A DNA stretch of 64,000 bases from SP5GCR1 sp965199685 (GTDB lineage: Bacteria; Pseudomonadota; Gammaproteobacteria; Poriferisulfidales; Oxydemutatoraceae). A program made the translations under genes and the position numbers. Below the pieces are notes generated by a model. That model worked only from the letters and a program-made list of their open reading frames with translations. It was not told the origin of the DNA and ran no database searches. Positions 34,977 to 43,688 of the stretch are shown piece by piece. Within the stretch, counting starts at the first letter, position 1. Each line of letters begins with the position of its first letter. The stretch lies in contig OZ241323.1 of NCBI GenBank assembly GCA_965199685.1, forward strand, positions 2,108,001 to 2,172,000. Direction: 5' to 3'.

Positions 34977-35926
34977 TGGGCAAGCCCTTCAATGAATTGA
35001 TGCAACCCTTCAAGTTCGGGATAATTTGTAATCGCTTGTTTTATGTAGCGTAGGTTTCTTGGGATAGAGGCGAGATATGTGGGTTTGTGGTCGCGGTGAT
35101 TGAGGCGGGCAAAAATACCGGTTGTCTTTAGATGCCGTTGTATGCACATCAAGTCAAACCAGCGTATAAAACGTTCTTCGTCTAATCGCCGAGGCGTATG
35201 CTCCAGAAAATAGCGTAGCCATTTCAGTTGTTGTGCGGGTTGCCATTCTATATAACAATCTTTTAGCAAGGAGACTAGGTCGTAGCTAATAGGTCCTAAG
35301 ACGGCATCTTGATAATCCAGCACACCTATCGAATGGTCAGCACAATGCATCAAGTTGCGGGAATGATAGTCGCGATGTACGAAAACTTGCGGTTGTTCAA
35401 GCGCATTATCTACCAAATAATTGAAACTTTGTGCGATGAGTTTTTCGTCATCTGTGTTGAGTTTCTTGCCTAAATGAACCTTGCAATACCAATTGGTGAA
35501 CAGTTGCATCTCTTCCAGCAACAAAGTCCTATCGTAAGGCGGCAATGCATCCGTTTCAATCCTTTGTATTTTCAATAACTCGTCTATCGCGAGCTGATAT
35601 AGCTGGTCGGCGGTGTCTGCCGATAGTGCCTTGAGGTAGGTCGTATCGCCGAAATCATCTAGCAAGAATAGTCCGGTGGCAACATCGCAAACGTGTATCA
35701 ACGGCACCCGCACATGATTATTCGCGAGTATCGTTGTGATGTCCTTAAATGCAACGGGGTTTTCCTTATCGGGCGGCATATCGCTGGCGATGAATGTATC
35801 TCCGTTTGTGAAAACCCGGTAATACTGCCTGAAACTTGCGTCGTTGTTGAGTGCTTGTATGGTGAAAGCACCTTGCCCGAATTTCTGCTCAAGCCAACCG
35901 TGCAACTGTTCGTATCTATTATTCAT
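34973..35926 (-). CDS. amgK: Anomeric sugar kinase AmgK (aminoglycoside-phosphotransferase fold)
   Basis: 317 residues. Phosphorylates N-acetylmuramate/N-acetylglucosamine at C1 in cell-wall recycling. Kinase motifs: QVFVHRDYHSRNLMHC (catalytic loop) and IGVLDYQDAVLGPISYDLVS (metal-binding Asp). First gene of the operon amgK-murU-nadC-pyrE. A repeat element lies directly upstream. Confidence 0.85.
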   Translation of the reverse strand: MNNRYEQLHGWLEQKFGQGAFTIQALNNDASFRQYYRVFTNGDTFIASDMPPDKENPVAFKDITTILANNHVRVPLIHVCDVATGLFLLDDFGDTTYLKALSADTADQLYQLAIDELLKIQRIETDALPPYDRTLLLEEMQLFTNWYCKVHLGKKLNTDDEKLIAQSFNYLVDNALEQPQVFVHRDYHSRNLMHCADHSIGVLDYQDAVLGPISYDLVSLLKDCYIEWQPAQQLKWLRYFLEHTPRRLDEERFIRWFDLMCIQRHLKTTGIFARLNHRDHKPTYLASIPRNLRYIKQAITNYPELEGLHQFIEGLAQ

Positions 35927-35929
35927 TCA

Positions 35930-36035
35930 TTCCCCTCCTGTGGAGGAGTGTTGGGCGTGACGTTGCGCAAAACTGCAACGTAACCCTACATGCGTAGGGG
36001 CAGACTAACGCAACAAACGGCGATTCTATTTTTCA
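35930..36035. repeat. Partial inverted-repeat element
   Basis: Contains CATTCCCCTCCTGTGGAGGAGTG and ends with ATTTTTCAACAGCCTC, modules of the interspersed family. Sits between the ACT-domain gene and amgK. Confidence 0.6.
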
Positions 36036-36041
36036 ACAGCC

Positions 36042-36434
36042 TCATATGATGTATTTGTCGTCTATTAGTGCTTGAGCTTTTGCTCTATCGTCAGTAGTCA
36101 ACGCCACCATAGAATAGCCCGCTTTGCGATCAAGTATATGGAAGCTGCGTATATTAAGATTGGATTGTTTGAATTGCTCAGCAATTTTAGCAAGTGCTCC
36201 CGGTTCATCCTTCAATTTGAGGATTAATGCCTCGTCGCTCACCGCCCTAAATCCGGCGTATGTCAATGCGTGTAAAGCACCATCGGGATCGTCAGTTGAT
36301 AATATAACAATCCCATCGTCGCCCGTGCTTTCGGCATCTAGCGTTTCTATGTTGATCTTATCGTCGGCTAGTACTTTGCCAATGTCGGCAATAACACCCA
36401 CTCTGTTTTCTGCCATGATGATAATTCTTTTCAC
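36042..36434 (-). CDS. Tandem ACT-domain protein
   Basis: 130 residues forming two ACT-like ligand-binding domains, MKRIIIMAENRVGVIADIGK (1-65) and LILKLKDEPGALAKIAEQFK (~70-130). No catalytic domain, so probably a small regulator binding an amino acid. It lies 14 bp downstream of the decarboxylase gene and is likely co-transcribed, suggesting it senses histidine or a related amino acid, which is an inference. Confidence 0.75.
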   Translation of the reverse strand: MKRIIIMAENRVGVIADIGKVLADDKINIETLDAESTGDDGIVILSTDDPDGALHALTYAGFRAVSDEALILKLKDEPGALAKIAEQFKQSNLNIRSFHILDRKAGYSMVALTTDDRAKAQALIDDKYII

Positions 36435-36448
36435 GATACCGGTTCTCC

Positions 36449-37576
36449 CTATGCCGCTTGTGTCTGCCTATCTTTTATATATTCATCCACCAGTCGGTCT
36501 ACCAGCGGGCGGTCTACATGAGGCATGGTGATGATATGGGCGATTTCTCCTTGCGAGGCAATTTGCCAGTTGTGCAGAAAAGTAGCCGAAGGTTTAGGAA
36601 TAACGACCGTGGCAGAGTTTTTGTTTCGCCATGCCTTAACACCGAATTTGTTGAAGCGTAGCACCGCATATTCGGCAACCGCAAGCATGTCTGCCACTAT
36701 TTCCTTAAAGCCATCATGACCGTACTTCTCAAACGCATACCACAACATTAGAGGGGTTAATGCGTTGCGAGACCCCGGCAAAGTAGTGTCTAAAACACCG
36801 ACATATTCAATCGCACGAGCGATACGGTTGACATAATCGCGTCGGGTTAGCACTATGCCGCACGGCAACGGCGCACCGATTAATTTATGACCGCTGATTG
36901 CTATGCTGTCTATACCGGCATCAAAGTCGTAAGGTTGCGGGTCATCAACGAAAGCTAATATCATGCCACTTAACGCAGCATCCGCGTGTATGTAAAAATT
37001 GTTGACCGTTAAATCATTCAGTATGTTGCGCACTTTAGTTAAATCATCCACCGCACCCTTCATCGTCGTCCCGATATTCGCCATGAAAATGACCGGGACA
37101 TCTCGGTGTATGCGTATGGTTTCGTAAAGGTCGTCGTAATCTATTTCGCCGTTATCTTGGCTTTTGATCATGATGTTGCGCACATTGAGTACATGCAAAA
37201 TTTTGAGTACACTATAGTGCGTATCCTGAGAAAAATACACAACACCTTTCGGGTATAACTCGCGCCCCAAATACAAACCGTACATGTTGCCCTCAGTGCC
37301 ACCGGACGTAACATAGCCCCAAGCCTGCGCTTGTGGTAGATGCATCAAGTCAGCGAATTCAGCAATAACTTCTCGTTCTATTTGGAGAGTATTGCTGCGG
37401 AAATTGCTTTCGTGAAAAGGGTCGCCGACATTGTTCAAGCAGTAGCGCATAAAAACCGATAGTTCCGAATAATCAAATTTCTGATTACAAGGGTATCCGA
37501 CCTGGCTTTGCGCCAGTGTCTGAAATTTTTTTAACATCGCATTTAAGCGTGTTTGTGCTGCCCCAGAAATACCCAT
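36449..37576 (-). CDS. PLP-dependent histidine decarboxylase-like enzyme
   Basis: 375 residues, group II decarboxylase family. Key segments: AWGYVTSGGTEGNMYGLYLG, YFSQDTHYSVLKI, MANIGTTMKGAVDD, YIHADAALSGMILAF and IAISGHKLIGAPLPCGIVL, whose Lys should bind PLP. This pattern is that of bacterial PLP-type histidine decarboxylases, which make histamine. Closely related serine decarboxylases exist, so the substrate is probable rather than certain. No histidine/histamine antiporter gene is adjacent. Confidence 0.8.
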   Translation of the reverse strand: MGISGAAQTRLNAMLKKFQTLAQSQVGYPCNQKFDYSELSVFMRYCLNNVGDPFHESNFRSNTLQIEREVIAEFADLMHLPQAQAWGYVTSGGTEGNMYGLYLGRELYPKGVVYFSQDTHYSVLKILHVLNVRNIMIKSQDNGEIDYDDLYETIRIHRDVPVIFMANIGTTMKGAVDDLTKVRNILNDLTVNNFYIHADAALSGMILAFVDDPQPYDFDAGIDSIAISGHKLIGAPLPCGIVLTRRDYVNRIARAIEYVGVLDTTLPGSRNALTPLMLWYAFEKYGHDGFKEIVADMLAVAEYAVLRFNKFGVKAWRNKNSATVVIPKPSATFLHNWQIASQGEIAHIITMPHVDRPLVDRLVDEYIKDRQTQAA

Positions 37577-37640
37577 GTCACCTATAATTTTAACACTTTG
37601 AGTAAAACGGTGGGCAATATTAATAATGCAGTGAATATAG

Positions 37641-37832
37641 ATGGGGATGTTGAAAAAGTATTATTCTCCTCCTGTGGAGAGGTGGCAGGCGTAGCCTGAC
37701 GGGGTGGTTTTTTGTGTACCCACCATTTAGGACAAGCCTTAGCTTGTCCGACCTACATACCCATGTTATGGTTCTGCATAGCTTCACGCCGTTTGACCTA
37801 CTGGTTCAAACGGCGGTTCTATTTTTCAACAG
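37641..37832. repeat. Inverted-repeat element with tRNA-free intergenic filler
   Basis: Begins GGGGATGTTGAAAAAGTA and ends TTTTTCAACAGCCCC. Holds GGCAGGCGTAGCCTGACGGG and a CAAACGGCGGTTCTA module. The 570-bp gap 37577-38148 also contains, near 38070-38135, the AACCGCTTGCGCCATTAAAT and GGTAGGGGCGGAC modules immediately before the GHKL gene. No gene is visible. Confidence 0.7.
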
Positions 37833-38148
37833 CCCCACGTAACCTACATACGTGGGCAAGGGATTTGTATCTTTGACTACATTGCTGCAAAGTGCTAGGA
37901 TTAGCACATTCATATTATCATTTAGGAAAAGATTCCAATGCAAGATCATAATCACATAGCGATTTCCACGATACGATTATTTAAGTGCTTTCAAGCCCGT
38001 GCGAAAAACCCCGACAACGGCTGATGCATTGATGCTAGATAAACTACCCAAACTGAGGCTAGTGAAAAAGTACTGTCATCGCTCAAACGTAACCGCTTGC
38101 GCCATTAAATTTAAGAAAACGGTAGGGGCGGACTAGTTAGGAGCGAAT

Positions 38149-39999
38149 ATGTCGGAACTTTATTTCAGGGTCGGTCCAATGGAGGGATTTACTGGAAGTG
38201 ACTTAGCAGATAAAAAAGAAGGCTATACGAATCCGATTAGGGAGTTGTTGCAAAATGCTCTGGATGCTTCTCACGAAGCACATAATAATGAGTGTAAGGT
38301 AAATATATACATTGAAACAATCTCGGCTCATCAAATACCGCATATTAAGGAATACAAAGAGGTCTTGCGTAAAGCCATCGAAACAGCAGAAAAACAAGGC
38401 AGTTATAATGAAAACTCAAAGCAACGGGTGGCACTCATTAAAGAGGCTTTACACAAAGAAAAACTAAAGGTCTTGATGTTTGCCGATGACGGCATAGGAA
38501 TGGAACAAAACCGGTTGGATGCCATACTGACAGGAGGCGTTAGTATTAAAGGCGATGAAAAATCAGGGGGCTCTTTCGGGGTGGGCAACTTATCCAGCTA
38601 TTCACTCTCATCACTGTGCTATGTGCTTTATGCTACCAAGTATAAGGACAATGGCACTACAAAAACGCTATTTACTGGTTCACCAATTTTAGCCGGGCAT
38701 CAAGATGGAGAAACTCAGCGAGTCAAAAGAGGTAGGATTGTAGCAAAGGAGCCTAAAGATCCAGTGAATCCAAAGTTCACTTATCTCAACGACCCTCCTG
38801 CTTTTATCAAACCTAAGATGCGTGAATTTAATACTGGCACCATCATAGCCATTCTAGGTTTGTCCGAAGATTGGAATGAGGATGCCGAATACGCCATCGT
38901 TAGCAACTTCTTCCATGCTATTCCCTATGGTCATTTAAGCATTACCATCCATAAGAACGGTAGTTCAGAGAAAATCTCTTATGCTCGAGTTGAACAACTA
39001 ATCAGTAGAAAAAAAGAGGGTAAAAGAGCAATGGGAGACAACATACTATCCGGCAAAACAGTCTTTCAAGCATGGCAGACGCTTCAAGAACAAGGTTCAC
39101 AAAAAACCATTGAGCTTAGCAATGCGGATAAAGTTTGTGTTTTTATTAAAAACGACAAAAGCACCAATTCCGCTATCATACTGGTGAGGAACGGGATGGT
39201 CGTCGCTCGCCACGATTCCATGTTATCTGTGGACATAGACAGGCTAAGAAAAGACACCGATTTTGAGCCTTTTACTGCGATTATTGATATTGATAAAAAA
39301 GATGCCCCGGAGTTGTTTCGGCTGGTGAAAAATGCCGAAGGCCCGTATCACAATAAGTTGCAGAAAGGTGTGCTGATTAAAAAAGATGAAAAAGAACTGA
39401 AAAAACTACTAAAAGAATTAAGTGAGAAGATAAAGGAGGGTTACCTGAAAAAAATAGAGAGAGATTCTTTCAATTTGCCGTTGTTCACCATCCCTAGCGA
39501 AGCCCAAGAAAATGCCGGCGGTGTCAAAAAATCAGATGGACAAGTAGAAGAAGCTTCGCCAGCACCTGGATCAAAAAAACCACCCAAACCTCAAAAGGAG
39601 CAAGTAGCAAGAGAAGATAGCGGGAACAACTCCGCACCCACTGTTATTTCCAGAGTGCTGGAGTCAAAGACTGCCGCTAGATATACAGAAAATGGCAGCA
39701 TCTGGGAAGTGCGGTTAAGAATTACTCCCACACAACAAGAAAATGATAAAGACAATGCCTACTTGTCAATAGGTTTGGGGGATGATAGCGATGGCGAGCA
39801 ATGCACCTACCTTGACTTCATAACAGCCGAATTGAACGGCGATAAAATTGAGATTTTTTATGACAATAAAAAGCAGATTAAATTGGGTTCGTTAAGCAAA
39901 GATACACAATACGATGTGGTCGCAAAAATCAAAAAACCGAATGATATCGGAGATGTGAAAGTGGCATTGCAACCACTGCTAGGGTTGAAACGACGCTGA
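38149..39999 (+). CDS. GHKL-family ATPase, first gene of an uncharacterised trio
   Basis: 616 residues. The N-terminal ATPase has the three Bergerat-fold boxes: NPIRELLQNALDAS (~24-38, N box), VLMFADDGIGMEQN (~106-118, G1) and SGGSFGVGNLSSY (~139-151, G2). The middle resembles the transducer part of MutL/Hsp90-like proteins. A low-complexity Pro/Lys linker (~465-500) leads to a C-terminal beta-rich domain (~500-616). ATG at 38149 follows TAGGAG. Followed after 21 bp by the next gene. GHKL ATPases with unknown partners recur in antiphage islands, so a defence role is plausible but inferred. No nuclease motif is seen in this protein. Confidence 0.75.
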   Translation: MSELYFRVGPMEGFTGSDLADKKEGYTNPIRELLQNALDASHEAHNNECKVNIYIETISAHQIPHIKEYKEVLRKAIETAEKQGSYNENSKQRVALIKEALHKEKLKVLMFADDGIGMEQNRLDAILTGGVSIKGDEKSGGSFGVGNLSSYSLSSLCYVLYATKYKDNGTTKTLFTGSPILAGHQDGETQRVKRGRIVAKEPKDPVNPKFTYLNDPPAFIKPKMREFNTGTIIAILGLSEDWNEDAEYAIVSNFFHAIPYGHLSITIHKNGSSEKISYARVEQLISRKKEGKRAMGDNILSGKTVFQAWQTLQEQGSQKTIELSNADKVCVFIKNDKSTNSAIILVRNGMVVARHDSMLSVDIDRLRKDTDFEPFTAIIDIDKKDAPELFRLVKNAEGPYHNKLQKGVLIKKDEKELKKLLKELSEKIKEGYLKKIERDSFNLPLFTIPSEAQENAGGVKKSDGQVEEASPAPGSKKPPKPQKEQVAREDSGNNSAPTVISRVLESKTAARYTENGSIWEVRLRITPTQQENDKDNAYLSIGLGDDSDGEQCTYLDFITAELNGDKIEIFYDNKKQIKLGSLSKDTQYDVVAKIKKPNDIGDVKVALQPLLGLKRR

Positions 40000-40020
40000 A
40001 AAATCTAAAGAGCTACTGCA

Positions 40021-40890
40021 GTGTCAGATAATCTAATACTTGATTTTCCGATTCTAAGAGAGGACAGCAGTGATTTCCCGGCAACAATCGCTTACGAAGT
40101 CAAAGCCGAACAAAGCAACGGAAAACTACACCTAAGACACAGCCTCAAAGGTCGTTCATTTATTTCTCGTTTGCTGGAACAAGGCAAAGCTAAATTTTCC
40201 GTTAGGTTGCTTTACAAGGATAGTTTCGAACGACAACATCACTTGTGTGACGAAAGCATCCTGCCTATGCAAGAGGGAATCATAGCCATCACGCAAACCA
40301 TACCAATGGACTTTTCTTATGCTCCAGAAGTTATGCCCAGCATTATCGTTTTGGAAGATGTGAAAGTCACGGTGGATGCTTCATCAGGGTTGACTGATTT
40401 CTGGAGACCAGGCGAGTCCTTTTTCATACCTAGATATGCGCGCATTGCCATAGAGCCGAAATTAACCTTCTCTAAAGGCGATGTATATCATTTGATGAAA
40501 CTAGAGCATGACGAAGACCTCGACAGCGGAGAGATGAGAGTGGAAGTCAACGAATATGCCGGAGAGGGTGAGATTCCGGTGTCCTTGCTATGTGGTAGCG
40601 ATGTTTATGATCAACTAATAAAAGCCTCCCCAACAGAACCAAGAGACTCCAACCAGTCAATGGGTTCGGCTATCGCTACTCAGGCATTGTGTGCCACTTA
40701 TGCATATATACACAATTTAGAACCCGACAATAAAGACGAAGTTGGCGGTGTGCTATTGAACCATCTGCAGATGTTAGAAGAGAACACCAGACAAGACTGG
40801 AAAGATGAAGACTTCAACCCTAGTCTAGCTGCTACGAAAATGAATCCCTATGTTCTACACGTATTCAAAGCAGGATCCGATGATGAGTGA
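40021..40890 (+). CDS. Trio protein 2, unknown, beta-rich
   Basis: 289 residues from a GTG start (AAGAG lies 10 nt upstream). The N-terminal ~150 residues alternate short strand-like segments (TIAYEVKAEQSNGKLHLRHS, KFSVRLLYKDSF, IIVLEDVKVTVDASSG). The C-terminal part includes SMGSAIATQALCATYAYIHN and is helical and acidic. No signal peptide, membrane segment or recognised motif. Tight spacing between the GHKL ATPase and the third gene implies a stoichiometric complex or an adaptor. Confidence 0.6.
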   Translation: MSDNLILDFPILREDSSDFPATIAYEVKAEQSNGKLHLRHSLKGRSFISRLLEQGKAKFSVRLLYKDSFERQHHLCDESILPMQEGIIAITQTIPMDFSYAPEVMPSIIVLEDVKVTVDASSGLTDFWRPGESFFIPRYARIAIEPKLTFSKGDVYHLMKLEHDEDLDSGEMRVEVNEYAGEGEIPVSLLCGSDVYDQLIKASPTEPRDSNQSMGSAIATQALCATYAYIHNLEPDNKDEVGGVLLNHLQMLEENTRQDWKDEDFNPSLAATKMNPYVLHVFKAGSDDE

Positions 40891-41719
40891 ATACAGAAAA
40901 CTTGATGAAAAAGTTTGGGGAGATTTTGGTAAGAAGCTAAACAAGAATAAAGGCTCGGAGGAACAAAAAGAATTTCTCATTGCTTGTAAATCAGGGAAAG
41001 ATGATTTCCTGACATATCTTAAGCATAATAACTTGTCGGATAGTACTAACAAAGGTGAGCCAGTGAGCTTTATGCACCGATTTACTGAGAGAGAGTTCAT
41101 CTACCCGCCTTACGATACTCAGGAAAAAATCTGGCAAGCGTTTAAGGGACTATCTGATGAAGTAACATGCAAGTGCGGTTTCTGGGGATATGTGATTATC
41201 AAAATGATTAAGGATGGGCAGATCCAACCGCCTTATTTGGCATCGGAATCTAGTGACGCGAATAGCACAGGCAGTTATATGATTTACAATGCCTTAACAT
41301 CCGCTGATACAGAAGAAATAGACGGTTGTGTTAGAAGGATTTTACGCGCCATGTGCAATCCGGCACCAAGAGGGAAAAAGATCGTATTCAATGACTTTTA
41401 TCTCGGAAAGACTTACTGGCGATGGCGGTGGGCGCATAAAATGTCCGACATTATGAAGCCTGACCTCACACTAGAAATTCTGGATGAAAAATATTATGCT
41501 AGGGTTTCTGAAAAAATGCATAGCGGGAAAAGCTATATAAGCTCAAAAAACATATTCGGTGGACTATTGCTGTTCCTTGAAAAAAACAGAGAAGTTGGCA
41601 AGGAAAAATTGAAAGCAATCATTGACCAAATTGGATACCTGAGCGTATGGAAAGCACTTGAAGCGCAAACCCCACAATCCAACCAAAAAGAAATAGAAAA
41701 GATAGCCGAGCGGCTGTGA
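40880..41719 (+). CDS. Trio protein 3, unknown, alpha-helical
   Basis: 279 residues if started at ATG 40880, which follows AGGATCCG and overlaps the end of the preceding gene by 11 nt; the frame is open a little further upstream. Mostly helical, with conserved-looking aromatic patches FWGYVIIKMIKDGQIQPPYL, FYLGKTYWRWRWAHKMSDIM and NIFGGLLLFLEKNREVGKEK. No known catalytic motif is recognised. The overlap indicates translational coupling with gene 2, so all three genes form one operon. Confidence 0.6.
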   Translation: MMSEYRKLDEKVWGDFGKKLNKNKGSEEQKEFLIACKSGKDDFLTYLKHNNLSDSTNKGEPVSFMHRFTEREFIYPPYDTQEKIWQAFKGLSDEVTCKCGFWGYVIIKMIKDGQIQPPYLASESSDANSTGSYMIYNALTSADTEEIDGCVRRILRAMCNPAPRGKKIVFNDFYLGKTYWRWRWAHKMSDIMKPDLTLEILDEKYYARVSEKMHSGKSYISSKNIFGGLLLFLEKNREVGKEKLKAIIDQIGYLSVWKALEAQTPQSNQKEIEKIAERL

Positions 41720-41842
41720 CGCATCGGCACAACCTCAACCGCTCCGCGCCATCAAATCATGCAAACCATTTGCTGAGTACTTGCACAATATTATATGTTG
41801 ATACAACGTGCATGCGAACCACCTGTAGGGGAGGGCTAACAT

Positions 41843-41983
41843 GGGGCTGTTGAAAAAGTGTCTGCATTAGTACATTCCCCTCCTTTGGAGGGGTGGCAGG
41901 CGAAGCCTGACGGGGTGGTTGTGGTGGTTCTGCACTAGACAATTACCCCTTATGGGTGCATGAAATACTTTTTCAACAGCCCC
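41843..41983. mobile_element. Small inverted-repeat element (MITE-like), 141 bp
   Basis: Terminal inverted repeats GGGGCTGTTGAAAAAGT and ACTTTTTCAACAGCCCC enclose the CTCCTTTGGAGGGGTGGCAG and GCGAAGCCTGACGGGGTGG core. Nearly identical to 53990-54130. No coding capacity. The remaining DNA 41720-42110 carries an ~80-bp segment (41745-41810) and a ~120-bp segment (41988-42110), both shared with the region before 45407. Confidence 0.8.
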
Positions 41984-42110
41984 AAACACACTATTTCCGC
42001 ACACCTCATACCGTTTATCGGATATTTACTACCGTTCATCCAAAAGTTTTTCCAGCACATCAAACACTGATCCAAACTAGGAGTTTTCATTAAACTTAAG
42101 GAGAATTATC

Positions 42111-42851
42111 ATGGAACAAACTAAATATTTATCATTTACACAAGATGCCGTTCTCGAACGGTTTTTTGCAAGCAATAAGCAAGTACTCACCTCTCTGCTT
42201 AGAGAGTACTTCTCTATTACTGACAAAGTTTTGGATGTCATTGTTGTAGATACTGGAAGAGAAAAAACATTCGCTCGTTTTAGGCAAACATCCAATCCAG
42301 AAGATTTGCCAGATATTAATCGTGTCGTATTAGACCTGCTGGTGAAATTAAGTAGCGGGAAAAAAATTGGCATACAGCTACAAGTTGCTATAAACGAGGA
42401 AAAAAACTTCCGGGATCACATGATAACTGACTGGACTTTTCTGCATTGTTATGACCAAAACATATGGGCAGAGGCTAGTAATATCCATCCAACCTACTCG
42501 TTGATATTTGCACACTTCACAGTGTTTGAAGAAACGCAAGATTATATAAGCGAACTAGCGTTGAAGCATAGTACACATCCAGAAAAAGATTATATAAGCA
42601 CAATAACGTTGAGGCTCTGTAAATATCCAGCCCATGGTATAGATGCGGGTTTAAGGATGGTAGCAGTGGAACTAAATAAATTCAATAAAGGTTGTTCTGA
42701 ACTGATTAATATGCAGGATAGATGGAATTATATTCTGAAACACTCGGCGGACTTGACAACCGAACAAGTAGCGCATCTATCACAAGACGAAGAGACAAAA
42801 ATGGTATTGGAACATTTAGAGGAAATATCAAAAGATCGGAGTGTGGACTGA
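42111..42851 (+). CDS. Rpn/PDDEXK_2-like nuclease-fold protein, copy 1
   Basis: 246 residues. Resembles Rpn/YhgA-type recombination-promoting nucleases: SFTQDAVLERFFASNKQVLT at the start, then a beta-hairpin region DLLVKLSSGKKIGIQLQVAI where the family has D...ExQ, and NIHPTYSLIFAHFTVF. The Glu of the ExQ pair is Gln here (GIQLQ), so nuclease activity is doubtful. Start ATG 42111 behind AAGGAGAATT. Copy 2 lies at 45407, with identical upstream DNA. A small membrane protein follows 118 bp downstream in both copies. Confidence 0.6.
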   Translation: MEQTKYLSFTQDAVLERFFASNKQVLTSLLREYFSITDKVLDVIVVDTGREKTFARFRQTSNPEDLPDINRVVLDLLVKLSSGKKIGIQLQVAINEEKNFRDHMITDWTFLHCYDQNIWAEASNIHPTYSLIFAHFTVFEETQDYISELALKHSTHPEKDYISTITLRLCKYPAHGIDAGLRMVAVELNKFNKGCSELINMQDRWNYILKHSADLTTEQVAHLSQDEETKMVLEHLEEISKDRSVD

Positions 42852-42969
42852 TGTCACCCTATGTATTTAGTCGCTCAGCTTATTGTGCAAATTTATGTCA
42901 ATTTGCGATTAGCAAAGTTACACACTGGTTTTATGATGGTATTTTGACCGCAACATATGGAGACCGGAT

Positions 42970-43224
42970 ATGTCAGGAATAGCACTTTATAACACATTAA
43001 GAAAGATAGACGGCGTATCCGATGCCGAAGCAAAGGAAGCTGTTGCCGATGTTGCAAATTACAAGGATGTGGTAACGAAGGCAGACTTAAAAGAAGGTTT
43101 AGCGGAACTGAAAGCAGATATCAAGGCATTGAAAGCAGATGTGAAATGGATGTTAGGTTTATTACTGGCGATAAACGCTGCCCTTATTGTGTCGACTGTT
43201 AGCTTGCTGATCAGTTTTGTGTAG
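42970..43224 (+). CDS. Small coiled-coil membrane protein (DUF1640-like), copy 1
   Basis: 84 residues, MSGIALYNTLRKIDGVSDAE, a heptad-like KADLKEGLAELKADIKALKADVKW stretch and a C-terminal transmembrane helix (MLGLLLAINAALIVSTVSLL). Paralogous to 46257 and 23266. Always downstream of a Rpn-like gene in this island. The copy at 46257 is shorter by one internal heptad-like unit. May tether or oligomerise a partner at the membrane; function unknown. Confidence 0.6.
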   Translation: MSGIALYNTLRKIDGVSDAEAKEAVADVANYKDVVTKADLKEGLAELKADIKALKADVKWMLGLLLAINAALIVSTVSLLISFV

Positions 43225-43249
43225 AGCAACTAAGGCTATCAAAAAAGTA

Positions 43250-43520
43250 ACATCATCGCCCAAACGTAACCGCTTGCGCCATTAAATTTATGAAACTGGT
43301 AGGGGAGGGCTAACATGCCCTCCCGTAACGCGACGCGCTTGCACAAACGAAATCGTACACCATCCAATTTATGGGAACCAAAACCAAGTGGCGCGTAGCG
43401 GTTGGGTTTGTGCAGGACGGTACCGTAGGGCGGACATGCGAGTCCGCCCCTACCGTTTGCATAAATTCAATGGCGCAAGCGGTTGAATTTTTGCAATGAC
43501 GGTACATTTTCAACAGCCGC
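43250..43520. repeat. Interspersed repeat cluster
   Basis: Modules AACCGCTTGCGCCATTAAAT, GTAGGGGAGGGCTAACATGC, CAAGTGGCGCGTAGCGGTTG and a terminal TTTTCAACAGCCGC occur in series. 43569-43591 is a 23-bp block identical to 3588-3610. No gene in 43225-43620. Confidence 0.65.
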
Positions 43521-43620
43521 ACTTCCCTTAATATCGGCAATGATTTTGTTCAAATGTCAATGACTTACAGAGTCCAATATGTATCTGGCATCGCACAATC
43601 CTTGTCATCGTAACCCTGAA

Positions 43621-43670
43621 ATATATCAAATTTATCTAAATATACTAAAATTTTGATATATTTAGATAAA
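43621..43670. promoter_or_regulatory. AT-rich palindromic operator-like site upstream of the ATPase gene
   Basis: Arms TTTATCTAAATATA (43631-43644) and TATATTTAGATAAA (43657-43670) are perfectly complementary around a 12-nt loop. A second overlapping pair, ATATATCAAA (43621-43630) and TTTGATATAT (43652-43661), interleaves with them. It lies 18 bp before the start codon at 43689, a position typical of autorepression or of a promoter-embedded operator. Confidence 0.55.
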
Positions 43671-43688
43671 CTTGGTATATTTGTATCT

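Noticed and set aside
43653..43688. Upstream start of the island ATPase
   Set aside because: It would place the first 12 codons inside the palindromic operator-like site. The ATG at 43689 fits the protein family better.
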